Under the pieces are notes generated by a model. It was not told where the DNA came from and searched no databases. It saw nothing but the letters and a program-made list of their open reading frames with translations. 64,000 nucleotides of DNA from Flavobacterium sp. M31R6 (GTDB lineage Bacteria; Bacteroidota; Bacteroidia; Flavobacteriales; Flavobacteriaceae), in contig NZ_CP054141.1 in NCBI RefSeq assembly GCF_013284035.1, positions 1,798,001 through 1,862,000 of the forward strand, given 5' to 3'. The translations under genes were made by a program, and so were the position numbers. Shown one piece after another: positions 1 to 8,167 of this stretch (position 1 is the stretch's first letter; every line of letters begins with the position of its first letter).

Positions 1-47
1 GTCATTGCCACTAAAACTACCAGACTTAATTTTAAAATCGTTTTCAT
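1..47 (-). CDS. N-terminal start of a secreted protein (partial, runs off the left edge)
   Basis: On the minus strand an ATG at 47-45 opens a reading frame with no stop before the window edge. It encodes MKTILKLSLVVLVAM, a short basic start followed by a hydrophobic run, which is what a signal peptide looks like. Only 15 complete codons are visible, so no function can be given. It is divergent from the AraC regulator that starts at about 223, so it may be that regulator's target, which is inference from position only. Confidence 0.5.
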   Translation of the reverse strand, partial: MKTILKLSLVVLVAM

Positions 48-175
48 AATACTGTTGTTTTAAATTAGTAATCAAATTTCTAATGCTAAAGTAGATTGAT
101 AATCTATTTGATTATACAACTGTTTTTTCTTATTTATGTGTTATTTTAACCTTGCGAAAACGATGTATGTTAATT

Positions 176-209
176 TTTGATAATATAGAATTGTTTTGTG
201 TTAAATTTG
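176..209 (+). promoter_or_regulatory. Probable promoter of the AraC-type regulator
   Basis: TTTG at 176-179 and TAAATTTG at 202-209 match the flavobacterial -33/-7 promoter consensus, with a 22-bp gap. The transcript would start about 7 bp before the first possible ATG at 223, so the in-frame ATGs at 232 or 241 are equally plausible translation starts. Confidence 0.5.
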
Positions 210-222
210 AATAGTTTTAAAA

Positions 223-1104
223 ATGGGTCTAATGAAAAAAATGAGTCCAACACTTGAAATTATCACTCCTTCTTTTGGGAGTTCTTTTACTTTTTCCAGA
301 TATGTTGAGAACGCCAATTGCAAATCGGATCTCTGGCATTACCATCCCGAAATTGAATTGGTTTTTGTCAATGGAGGTTCCGGGAAAAGGCAAATAGGAA
401 GTCATATATCCTATTATTCAGATGGTGATCTAGTTCTTATCGGAAGCAATTTGCCTCATTGTGGATTTACAAACGAGCAAACTGGTAATAAGAATGAAAC
501 GGTAATCCAGATGCGTCCAGATTTTTTGGGAAATGATTTTCTGGAAATTCCGGAATTAAAAAATATTCAGCATCTTTTGCATAAAGCAAAAGGAGGTATT
601 GCTTTTGGCCCCGAAACCAAGAAGTTAATTGCGGGCTTGATGGAAGATATGGAAAAGCAATCGGGTTTTGATCGGTTGTTAAGGATAATCCGTGTTTTGA
701 ATACTTTGGAAACCAATAATGAATATACTATTTTGAATGCTGATGGTTTTACCATGGAAATGCAGGTTCAGGACAATGATAGAATTAATGTAGTTTTTAA
801 TCATGTTAAAGACCATTTTCAGGAGCCTATTCAGCTTGATACTGTTTCAAATATGGTGAGCATGACGACTCCTTCATTTTGCAGGTATTTCAAAAAAATC
901 ACCAATAAAACATTTACCACTTTTGTAAATGATTATCGTTTGGTTCACGCTTCAAAACTCTTGTCTGAGAATACGAAAAGTATTACTGAAATTTGCTATG
1001 AAAGTGGGTTTAATAATTTTAGTCATTTTAATAAGTCATTTAAAGCATTTACGGGCAAAAGTGCTTCCCAATACAGACATGAATTGAAGTCTTATATGGA
1101 GTGA
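223..1104 (+). CDS. AraC-family transcriptional regulator with cupin sensor domain
   Basis: This 293-residue protein has the classic two-part AraC layout. The N-terminal half is a cupin-like sensor with the motif WHYHPEIELVFV near residue 38 (H-x-H-x(3)-E). The C-terminal ~100 residues hold the double helix-turn-helix, with the conserved second-helix pattern ITEICYESGFNNFSHFNKSF and the ending TGKSASQYR. Such regulators usually control sugar or cell-surface genes and respond to a small ligand. The gene stands alone, divergent from the partial secreted-protein gene at the left edge and upstream of an esterase. The ATG at 223 is the longest choice; 232 and 241 are also possible. Confidence 0.88.
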   Translation: MGLMKKMSPTLEIITPSFGSSFTFSRYVENANCKSDLWHYHPEIELVFVNGGSGKRQIGSHISYYSDGDLVLIGSNLPHCGFTNEQTGNKNETVIQMRPDFLGNDFLEIPELKNIQHLLHKAKGGIAFGPETKKLIAGLMEDMEKQSGFDRLLRIIRVLNTLETNNEYTILNADGFTMEMQVQDNDRINVVFNHVKDHFQEPIQLDTVSNMVSMTTPSFCRYFKKITNKTFTTFVNDYRLVHASKLLSENTKSITEICYESGFNNFSHFNKSFKAFTGKSASQYRHELKSYME

Positions 1105-1272
1105 TTTTGAGCTCATGGTTTGTTTGTTTTATATTACAAAAACAAATCAATTTAAGTGTAATTATTTGTATATTAATATTTTGTTGTTTTTTGTTCTCTA
1201 ATCAAATAAAGAGTGTTCTGTTATTGCTTTTGGAAATTGTATATTTACATTTCATCCAAAAAAAGGAATAAT

Positions 1273-2139
1273 ATGAAAAATTTACGAATACTGTTTATTG
1301 CATTTTTATTTGGCAATACGATTTTGTCTTTTGCTTCTACAGTAGACACTTTGCAAATTCCAAGTGCTGCTATGAGTAAAACCTATAAAGCAGCTGTAGT
1401 CTTGCCTAATTCGTATGCAAAAGGGAAAGCTGTTTATCCAGTGCTTTATCTTTTACATGGTGCTTATGGGCATTTTTCGGATTGGTTATCAAGTACGCCC
1501 AATAAAAATACAGTTAAAAATTTAGCCGATCAATATAATATTATAATAGTGATGCCAGAAGGGGAGACATTCAGTTTCTATCTTAATAGTCCAGTAAATA
1601 AAGGCAGTCAGTTTGAAACTTATATAACTGAAGAAGTAATTCAAAAGATTGACAAAACGTATCGAACGGTAAATGATAAAAAGGGACGTGTCATTGCAGG
1701 GCTTTCTATGGGAGGACATGGTGCTTTGTCTCTTTCTGCCAAACATCCCGAATTGTTTTGTGCTGCAGGAAGTATGAGTGGAGCTGTAGATATGGGAACA
1801 ATGTTAGGTCGGGAGCCAAATGATCAAGTTATAAAGTTAATGCAGCCTGTTTTTGGCGATCAAAGCAATAATCCTGATCTATATGCACAAAACGCAGTAA
1901 TGGGAATGGTTGATAAAATTAAAGTCAATAAACTAGCGTTAATTATTGATTGTGGTGTAGATGATTTTCTTATTGAACCCAATAGAGAATTGCATAGAAG
2001 ATTAGTGTATGCCAAGGTTTCTCATGACTATACTGAACGTCCAGGAGCACATACTTGGGAATATTGGGAAAATGCATTACCTTATCAAGTCTTGTTTTTT
2101 AGTAAAATATTAAAAAATAATGGAGTTCTAATTAATTAA
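1273..2139 (+). CDS. Secreted alpha/beta-hydrolase, putative esterase (esterase D/feruloyl-esterase-like)
   Basis: The 288-residue protein begins with a signal peptide (about residues 1-21, ending SFA) and continues as an Esterase-D-type alpha/beta hydrolase. The oxyanion region LYLLHGAYG, the nucleophile motif GLSMGGHGA (Ser near 146), a probable catalytic Asp in DCGVDDF and the catalytic His in PGAHTWEYW are all present in order. The family includes tributyrin esterases, S-formylglutathione hydrolases and acetyl-xylan or feruloyl esterases; the signal peptide favours a secreted or periplasmic carbohydrate esterase, but the substrate is unknown. The ATG at 1273 is preferred to an upstream non-ATG extension because it starts the signal peptide. 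Confidence 0.82.
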   Translation: MKNLRILFIAFLFGNTILSFASTVDTLQIPSAAMSKTYKAAVVLPNSYAKGKAVYPVLYLLHGAYGHFSDWLSSTPNKNTVKNLADQYNIIIVMPEGETFSFYLNSPVNKGSQFETYITEEVIQKIDKTYRTVNDKKGRVIAGLSMGGHGALSLSAKHPELFCAAGSMSGAVDMGTMLGREPNDQVIKLMQPVFGDQSNNPDLYAQNAVMGMVDKIKVNKLALIIDCGVDDFLIEPNRELHRRLVYAKVSHDYTERPGAHTWEYWENALPYQVLFFSKILKNNGVLIN

Positions 2140-2152
2140 ACAATGATTAAGA

Positions 2153-2193
2153 ATAGAGAAAGAGCTTTTCGGTTAGAAGAGCTCTTTTTCTAT
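2153..2193 (+). terminator. Rho-independent terminator after the esterase
   Basis: An imperfect hairpin pairs AGAGAAAGAGCTT with AAGAGCTCTTTTTCT around the loop TTCGGTTAG, followed by a T-rich stretch just after the esterase stop codon. Confidence 0.65.
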
Positions 2194-2404
2194 GAATTTT
2201 ATTTTTAAAGTGTTTATTTTTAATTTGATACAAACAATTGTACTGGAGAAGGAATGAATTTTTAATAATGAATTTAGGTGTTTTCGCCCATTATTGTTTG
2301 TGTAAAACAAAAACTTTTAAATTATTTTTAATAATATTATAAAAAATAATTTTTTTTTGGCTCGATTTTTGAAATACCTTTATAGAACTTTAAATATATA
2401 AAAA

Positions 2405-2941
2405 ATGAAAAAAATAATTACACTTTTGGCAGTTATAGGGATGTTTGGTTTTCAGGGATGTACTGGACCAGAAGGACCTCCTGGAGTTCCAGGACAAGAT
2501 GGACAGGATGGATTGATAGCGGAAGTATTTGAACTTAAAAATGTTAATTTTGTTAATGACCCATTGGATAGCCCAGATTTAGGTTATTATATTTATCGAA
2601 AATTGGATCCTAAAATATTAGATTCAGATCAAATTTTAATTTATAGATTGGCTGGGACAATTGATGCCAATACTCCAATATGGCAATTGATTCCAAGGAC
2701 TTTATTTTTGCAGCAAGGAGAGTTGGACTATGATTTTGATTTTAGCAAGGAGGATTTTAGTATATATGCTGGAGGTACTTATAATTTATCGTTAACTCCG
2801 CAGTATCTAAATAATCAAACTTTTAGAATTGTAATTTTGCCAGGTTATTTTTCAACTTTAATTGATAAAAATAATTACAATGCTGTAATAAGTGCTCTGA
2901 ATATAAACGAAAGTCAAATTAAGAAAATTGATTTGCAATAG
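2405..2941 (+). CDS. Lipoprotein with a short collagen-like segment
   Basis: The 178-residue protein starts with a lipoprotein signal peptide ending MFGFQGC, so Cys19 is probably lipidated. Immediately after it comes a short collagen-like run of five Gly-X-Y triplets, GPEGPPGVPGQDGQDG (residues 21-36). The rest (about 140 residues) is a predicted mixed beta domain I do not recognise. Small collagen-stalked lipoproteins of this kind are common in Flavobacteriaceae; they are presumed surface or periplasmic and their role is unknown. The gene is monocistronic, with its own terminator and an AT-rich upstream region. Confidence 0.75.
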   Translation: MKKIITLLAVIGMFGFQGCTGPEGPPGVPGQDGQDGLIAEVFELKNVNFVNDPLDSPDLGYYIYRKLDPKILDSDQILIYRLAGTIDANTPIWQLIPRTLFLQQGELDYDFDFSKEDFSIYAGGTYNLSLTPQYLNNQTFRIVILPGYFSTLIDKNNYNAVISALNINESQIKKIDLQ

Positions 2942-2953
2942 TAAACTTTGTAA

Positions 2954-2993
2954 GCATAAAAAAAGGAAATCTCTCGATTTCCTTTTTTTATGC
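2954..2993 (+). terminator. Strong hairpin terminator
   Basis: A perfect 17-bp stem (GCATAAAAAAAGGAAAT paired with its complement) surrounds the loop CTCTCG. It lies 13 bp after the collagen-like lipoprotein gene and could also serve the opposing terC transcript. Confidence 0.85.
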
Positions 2994-3087
2994 TCTTAAT
3001 TTGAAAGAGCATTTCCGTTTTATAAAATCAAGAATATAAAATTTAAATTTTTATATATCTAATGTCAAAACTGCTTAAAAGCGGGGC

Positions 3088-4047
3088 TTATTTAGTTTCT
3101 GAAATGTTTTCTTTTTTACTAATTTGAATAGAAACAATTACACCGATAACAAGTGTCAAAGCAATAAATGACAATGAAGCCCATTCAGGAATTTCGATGT
3201 AATCATGCAATAACATTTTTAATCCCACAAAACTCAAAATAGCAATCAAGCTATATTCCAGATGACTAAATTTCTCTAGCATATTGGCAAGGAAAAAGTA
3301 CAAAGAGCGCAATCCTAATATCGCAAAAATATTGGAGCTAAATACTAAAAAGGGATCGGAAGTGATAGCTAAAATAGCCGGGACACTATCTACCGCAAAA
3401 ATTACATCCATTACTTCGATGACTATTAATGCCACGAATAATGGAGTAGCAGCATTCCCTCTTTCTGTTTTTATGAAAAAATGATCTTTTTCGGTATGGG
3501 TAGAAATAGGAATTATCTTTCCTAGGATTTTATAGATTAAAGATTTTTTAGGATTAAACTCTTCTTCATCCTTGGTAAATAGCATTTTTATAGCAGTGAA
3601 TAATAAGAATGCTCCAAAGATATAAGCTGTCCATGTGAACTTATTGATCAACAATACACCAAAATAGATCATTAAGCCTCTAAAAACTATCGCTCCAAGG
3701 ATTCCCCAAAACAAAACACGATGTTGGTATTTTTTTTGTATTTTGAAAGAAGCGAAAATCAAAGCGATTACAAAGATATTATCAATACTTAATGATAGTT
3801 CAATTAAGTAACCTGTTATGAATTTCATTGCAGCGACAGAGGGCTTCAATTGATTGGGGTTTAGTACATAATCAGTTGAATACAACCAATAAACCACACC
3901 AGAGAATAGCATGGATAAAGTAAACCATATAGCGGTCCATTTGCTGGCTTCCTTGGTGCTGATAATATGGGGTGTCTTGTTGAATATTCCCAAGTCAAGA
4001 GCCAGTATTATAAAAATCAATACAATAAATAATATCCAAACAATCAT
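3088..4047 (-). CDS. TerC-family integral membrane protein
   Basis: The 319-residue protein is almost entirely hydrophobic, with about eight or nine predicted membrane spans. It carries the acidic in-membrane signatures of the TerC family: SLSIDNIFVIALIF and MDVIFAVDSVPAILAIT. The family includes tellurite-resistance TerC, Alx and YkoY, which are now linked to manganese efflux, often metallating exported proteins; that function is family knowledge and is not shown here. The gene is transcribed alone on the minus strand, downstream of glnII but behind its terminator. Confidence 0.88.
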   Translation of the reverse strand: MIVWILFIVLIFIILALDLGIFNKTPHIISTKEASKWTAIWFTLSMLFSGVVYWLYSTDYVLNPNQLKPSVAAMKFITGYLIELSLSIDNIFVIALIFASFKIQKKYQHRVLFWGILGAIVFRGLMIYFGVLLINKFTWTAYIFGAFLLFTAIKMLFTKDEEEFNPKKSLIYKILGKIIPISTHTEKDHFFIKTERGNAATPLFVALIVIEVMDVIFAVDSVPAILAITSDPFLVFSSNIFAILGLRSLYFFLANMLEKFSHLEYSLIAILSFVGLKMLLHDYIEIPEWASLSFIALTLVIGVIVSIQISKKENISETK

Positions 4048-4142
4048 AGTCGTATCTATTTTTTAGTGGGTCTCAAATGTGAAATTTGATTTGTTAATTT
4101 GTTTCTATTAATTTTTAAAGGTACTGTAATTTGCTTAAATAA

Positions 4143-4174
4143 AAAAAGTGCCTTCAATTACGAAGGCACTTTTT
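4143..4174 (-). terminator. Terminator of the GSII gene
   Basis: A perfect 13-bp stem (AAAAAGTGCCTTC with its complement) around AATTAC lies 20 bp beyond the minus-strand stop of the type II glutamine synthetase gene. Confidence 0.85.
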
Positions 4175-4194
4175 GGTTTTTGATATGCTTATGA

Positions 4195-5211
4195 TTATAA
4201 TGCTGATTTTACAGTTTTGATAATTCTTGCAGCAATTTTGTATGGATCACCATTAGAAGCTGGTCTTCTGTCTTCTAAATATCCTTTCCAACCATGTTGA
4301 ACAGTATATAATGGAATTCTAATTGAAGCTCCTCTGTCAGAAACTCCATAAGAGAAATCGTGAATAGAAGCAGTTTCATGTTTACCAGTCAAACGTTGTT
4401 CGTTGTATGCTCCATAAACCGCGATGTGCTCTTCAACAACGGGACGGAAAGCTTCACATATTTTTTCGTAAGTTTCTTTAGAACCACATGTTCTTAGTAC
4501 TTCGTTAGAGAAGTTAGCATGCATACCAGAACCATTCCAGTCTGTATCACCTAGTGGTTTTGGGTGGTATTCGATATAGTAACCGTATTTTTCAGTCAAA
4601 CGATCTAGTAAGTATCTAGCAACCCAGATTTCATCACCTGCTTTTTTAGCTCCTTTTGCAAACAATTGGAATTCCCATTGTCCACAAGCAACTTCTTGAT
4701 TGATCCCTTCAAAGTTAAGTCCAGCAGCAATACATAAATCGGCATGTTCTTCAACTAATTTTCTTCCGTGTGTGTTTTTTCCACCTACTGAACAGTAGTA
4801 CATTCCTTGTGGAGCAGGATAACCACCTACTGGGAAACCAAGAGGTAGTAATGTTTTTGTATCCATGATAAAGTATTCTTGCTCGAATCCGAACCAGAAA
4901 TCATCGTTATCGTCATCAATTGTAGCTCTACCGTTTGATGGGTGTGGAGTTCCGTCAGCATACATAACTTCAGACATTACCAAGTATCCATTGATACGAG
5001 TTGGGTCTGGATAAATAGCTACCGGTACAAGTTGACAGTCAGAAGAACCGCCTTCAGCTTGTTTTGTAGAAGAACCGTCAAAAGACCAATTTCCAATTTC
5101 TGCCAATGTTCCTTTGAAGTTTTCGTGTTCTTCAACTTTAGTTTTGCTTCTTAAATTTTGCGTTGGTTCGTATCCGTCTAACCAGATATACTCTAATTTT
5201 ATTTTAGCCAT
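4195..5211 (-). CDS. glnII: Glutamine synthetase, type II (eukaryote-like beta-Grasp/catalytic)
   Basis: This enzyme makes glutamine from glutamate, ammonia and ATP. At 338 residues it has the short length of type II (GSII) enzymes, not the ~470 of bacterial GSI. Visible signatures are the beta-Grasp segment WSFDGSSTKQAEGGSSDC, the metal-binding FEQEYFIMD, GQWEFQ, the ATP-site NGSGMHANFS and the glutamate-site RLTGKHETASI. It sits head-to-head with a GSIII gene, so this genome can make glutamine with two structurally different enzymes. A TATATTTG -7 element lies on the minus strand at 5259-5252, about 35 bp before the start codon. Confidence 0.95.
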   Translation of the reverse strand: MAKIKLEYIWLDGYEPTQNLRSKTKVEEHENFKGTLAEIGNWSFDGSSTKQAEGGSSDCQLVPVAIYPDPTRINGYLVMSEVMYADGTPHPSNGRATIDDDNDDFWFGFEQEYFIMDTKTLLPLGFPVGGYPAPQGMYYCSVGGKNTHGRKLVEEHADLCIAAGLNFEGINQEVACGQWEFQLFAKGAKKAGDEIWVARYLLDRLTEKYGYYIEYHPKPLGDTDWNGSGMHANFSNEVLRTCGSKETYEKICEAFRPVVEEHIAVYGAYNEQRLTGKHETASIHDFSYGVSDRGASIRIPLYTVQHGWKGYLEDRRPASNGDPYKIAARIIKTVKSAL

Positions 5212-5594
5212 AATATTATAAATAATTTGTTTTTTGATTTTTTTTCTGATGCAAATATAAAATAATTTAATTATGTCGTAAAATTAGGGGGTGGTTTTTA
5301 TTTATGTGTATTTAATTTTTGATATTACTGCATTTTAGGAGGGGTATAATTGAAATATTATAATTTTTGTAGGGTATAATAATTAAATTCGTAATTAGCG
5401 GGTTTTTAATATTAATTATAAGTTAAGATTTTTATTACTATTATTTAAAAATCAAGCTGTTGGTACAATTTTTTTGATATTACATCTAGCTCAATTGGAT
5501 GCTATGTATTAATGGGGCCTTTAATTATTTTGTTTAGTAGAATAATTTATATTTGTATGTGTTTATTAATGATTATTAATTTAAGATTTATCAT
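5212..5594. other. Divergent control region between the two glutamine synthetase genes
   Basis: This 383-bp gap holds both promoters. A minus-strand TATATTTG (5259-5252) fits glnII. A plus-strand TATATTTG (5548-5555), with TTTTG at 5528-5532 upstream, fits the GSIII gene, although the gap of 15 bp is short. Between them lies a direct repeat of GGGTATAAT (see separate entry). I see no small gene and no recognised riboswitch here. Confidence 0.55.
5342..5380. promoter_or_regulatory. Direct repeat, possible operator for nitrogen control
   Basis: The nonamer GGGTATAAT occurs at 5342-5350 and again at 5372-5380, so the two copies start 30 bp apart, close to three helical turns. They lie midway between the two glutamine synthetase promoters. 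Binding by a nitrogen regulator is inference. Confidence 0.35.
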
Positions 5595-7784
5595 ATGTCA
5601 TCAATTCGTTTTCAAGCTTTAAAAGAAGCTTCAAATAGAAAGTTAGTAGAGTTTCAGGAGACAGGAAGAAAATCGGTTCTTTTTGGGGCTAATGTGTTCA
5701 ATGATAAGGCTATGAAGCAATATTTGACTTCAGATGCTTTTAAAGGTGTACAAGGTGCAGTTCAACACGGAACTAAAATCGACAGAAAACTGGCAGATTA
5801 TATTGCCATGGGAATGAAAGAATGGGCTTTGTCCAAAGGAGTAACTCACTATACGCACTGGTTTCAGCCACTTACGGGAACAACAGCAGAGAAACATGAT
5901 GCTTTTTTTGAAACTTCTTATGACGGAAGTGATCCATTAGAAAAATTTGGTGGGGCTCAATTGGTCCAACAGGAACCGGATGCATCGAGTTTTCCTCATG
6001 GTGGAATAAGAAACACATTTGAAGCAAGAGGTTATACTGCTTGGGATCCTACTTCACCAGCGTTTATTTTTGGAACGACATTATGTATTCCAACTATTTT
6101 TATTTCCTATACAGGAGAAGCGTTGGATAATAAGATTCCATTATTAAGAGCATTGTCGGCTATGGATGAAGCTGCTACGGAGGTCTGTAGATATTTTGAT
6201 AAAAATGTTAAGAAAGTAACAGCTACTTTAGGCTGGGAACAAGAATATTTCTTAATTGACAGATCATTGGCTAATTCACGCCCAGATCTTATCATGACAG
6301 GAAGAACTCTGTTGGGACATACTTCTGCCAAAGGACAACAGTTGGATGATCATTATTTTGGGTCTATTCCAACTCGTGCTTTAACCTATATGAGAGATTT
6401 GGAACAAGAATGTATGTTGTTGGGAATACCGGTGAAAACACGTCATAATGAAGTGGCTCCGAATCAATTTGAATTTGCACCTATTTTTGAAGAGACAAAT
6501 TTGGCGGTAGACCATAACTGTTTGTTGATGGACGTTATGCAAAAGGTAGCTGAGCGTCATGATTTGAAAGTATTGCTTCATGAAAAACCTTTTAAAGGGG
6601 TAAATGGTTCAGGGAAACACAATAACTGGTCATTAGCTACAGATACTGGAGTAAACTTATTGAGTCCTAGTAAAACGCCGATGACTAATTTACAGTTTTT
6701 GACTTTCTTTATCAATACTATTAAAGCGGTGAATGATTATGAGGCTTTATTGAGAGGGTCCATTGCTACTGCTAGTAATGATCATAGATTGGGAGCCAAT
6801 GAAGCTCCACCGGCAATTATCTCCGTATTTATTGGAGAGCAATTGACTAAGGTGTTGGCCGAATTGGAAGGAGTTTCCACCGGGAAATTGTCTCCAGAAG
6901 AAAAAACCGATTTGAAATTGAATGTTGTAGGTAAAATTCCAGATGTCCTTTTGGATAATACCGATAGAAACAGAACTTCACCTTTTGCCTTCACCGGTAA
7001 TAAATTTGAGTTTAGAGCGGTTGGTTCTTCAGCAAACTGTTCGAATGCCATGACTACGTTGAATACTATTGTTGCAAAACAACTTAAGGATTTTAAAGTT
7101 GCTGTCGATGATTTGATTGAATCAAAAGACATGAAGAAAGATGATGCCATTTTCAATGTTTTAAGAGAATACATTAAGCAATCCAAAAAAATCCTTTTTG
7201 AAGGGGATGGTTATAGTGAGGCCTGGCAAAAAGAAGCTGCAAAAAGAGGATTGAGCAATTTTAAAACTACTCCGGAAGCTTTGAAAGCTAGAGCTTCTAA
7301 ACAAGCGATTGATTTGTTTGCTGAAATGGGTATTATGAATCAAATAGAAGTTGAAGCACGTTACGAAATTGAATTGGAGGAGTATACCAAAAAAATACAG
7401 ATTGAAGGAAGAGTACTTGGAGATATTTCAAAGAACCATGTAATTCCAACGGCGATTAAATATCAAAATACTTTGATTGAAAATGTGAAAGGATTGAAAG
7501 ATATTTTTGGATCGGAGTTTGAATCCATTGCCAAAGAGCAAATTATTCTGATAAAGGAGATTTCTGGGCATATTGAAGGTATCAATTCTAAAGTGGAAGA
7601 GATGACTGAAGAAAGAAAGAAAGCCAATAATCTGACAGATGCCCATGCTATGGCAGAAGCTTATTGTAATCATGTAAAACCATATTTTGAAATCATAAGA
7701 AACCACTGTGACAAGTTAGAGTTATTAGTCGATAATGAACTATGGACTTTGACTAAATATCGTGAATTACTTTTGACAAAATAA
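5595..7784 (+). CDS. glnN: Glutamine synthetase, type III
   Basis: The 729-residue length and sequence mark a type III glutamine synthetase (GSIII), the large dodecameric class typical of Bacteroidota and cyanobacteria. The GSIII N-terminal domain comes first (residues ~1-200, with THWFQPLTG). The catalytic core follows with GWEQEYFLIDRS, VKTRHNEVAPNQFEFAP, HEKPFKGVNGSGKHNNWS and GSSANCSNAM. The C-terminal ~200 residues are the GSIII-specific helical extension. It makes glutamine from ammonium and glutamate and is often the ammonium-responsive enzyme in this phylum. It is divergent from glnII and ends at its own terminator. Confidence 0.95.
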   Translation: MSSIRFQALKEASNRKLVEFQETGRKSVLFGANVFNDKAMKQYLTSDAFKGVQGAVQHGTKIDRKLADYIAMGMKEWALSKGVTHYTHWFQPLTGTTAEKHDAFFETSYDGSDPLEKFGGAQLVQQEPDASSFPHGGIRNTFEARGYTAWDPTSPAFIFGTTLCIPTIFISYTGEALDNKIPLLRALSAMDEAATEVCRYFDKNVKKVTATLGWEQEYFLIDRSLANSRPDLIMTGRTLLGHTSAKGQQLDDHYFGSIPTRALTYMRDLEQECMLLGIPVKTRHNEVAPNQFEFAPIFEETNLAVDHNCLLMDVMQKVAERHDLKVLLHEKPFKGVNGSGKHNNWSLATDTGVNLLSPSKTPMTNLQFLTFFINTIKAVNDYEALLRGSIATASNDHRLGANEAPPAIISVFIGEQLTKVLAELEGVSTGKLSPEEKTDLKLNVVGKIPDVLLDNTDRNRTSPFAFTGNKFEFRAVGSSANCSNAMTTLNTIVAKQLKDFKVAVDDLIESKDMKKDDAIFNVLREYIKQSKKILFEGDGYSEAWQKEAAKRGLSNFKTTPEALKARASKQAIDLFAEMGIMNQIEVEARYEIELEEYTKKIQIEGRVLGDISKNHVIPTAIKYQNTLIENVKGLKDIFGSEFESIAKEQIILIKEISGHIEGINSKVEEMTEERKKANNLTDAHAMAEAYCNHVKPYFEIIRNHCDKLELLVDNELWTLTKYRELLLTK

Positions 7785-7800
7785 TTTTGGCAAATCCATT

Positions 7801-7838
7801 AAGAAAGGGGCTATTCGTAAGAAAGCCTCTTTTTTTTT
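7801..7838 (+). terminator. Terminator after the GSIII gene
   Basis: AAAGGGGCT pairs with AGCCTCTTT (one G-T pair) around ATTCGTAAGA, followed by a run of Ts, 17 bp after the GSIII stop codon. Confidence 0.7.
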
Positions 7839-7895
7839 AAATTAAATTGTAAAATTAGTAGGATAAATATAGATTTATATTTATTCAATTTTACG

Positions 7896-7993
7896 CTTTA
7901 TCGGTTTAGTTTTACAGTTTGTCGAAAATAGCTAATGAGTTAATAAATAAGGCATTGCCTTTTTTTGAATGTTCGGAACATTTTATAAATTTG
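7896..7993 (+). promoter_or_regulatory. Curlin promoter 1: conserved upstream box plus TATAAATTTG core
   Basis: The box at 7896-7928 contains TCG at 7901 and TCG at 7922, 21 bp apart, with an intervening T-rich spacer shared with two other sites. The -7 element TAAATTTG lies at 7986-7993, 64 bp after the second TCG, with TTTG at 7964-7967 as the -33. The transcript would have a 5' leader of about 165 bases before the first curlin gene. The same box, core and spacing recur at 9229-9326 and 10448-10546. Confidence 0.65.
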
Positions 7994-8139
7994 TCCCGTG
8001 TCAAAATGAGATGTAGCTAAATGAAATTATCTTAATAATGTCACAAAAATGAAAAATCCCCTATTTCATTAAATGAATAATCTACAAAATATAATATAAC
8101 TTGCCCTGTTTATATTATTAAAACCTACATAATATTTGT

Positions 8140-8167
8140 ATTAACAACCAATTAAATATATGTATTA
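8140..8167 (+). repeat. Leader repeat, copy 1 (before curlin gene 1)
   Basis: A 28-base leader starting ATTAACAACCAATTAAAT runs into the start codon. The copy at 9522-9549 differs by one base, and the copy at 47658-47685 differs by two. The curlin copies also share the preceding CCTACATAAT. Confidence 0.75.

Larger units (their letters stand above)
7785..8166. other. Upstream control region of the first curlin gene
   Basis: This 382-bp gap holds the GSIII terminator, the curlin box and -7 element described separately, and a perfect 13-bp palindrome ATGTTCGGAACAT at 7969-7981. That palindrome sits between the curlin box and the -7 element and is absent from the other two curlin promoters. It ends in a leader that is duplicated before the second curlin gene. 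No open reading frame of note is present. Confidence 0.6.

Noticed and set aside
1213..1272. Longer start for the esterase
   Set aside because: The upstream 20 codons are AT-rich noise before a clean signal peptide that begins at the ATG at 1273.
4195..5211. Truncated type I glutamine synthetase
   Set aside because: The short length is normal for type II enzymes and all active-site motifs are present.
6782..7186. A 134-codon open frame on the minus strand inside the GSIII gene
   Set aside because: It lies wholly within a well-conserved gene, has no promoter or family resemblance, and reads like the complement of GSIII codons.
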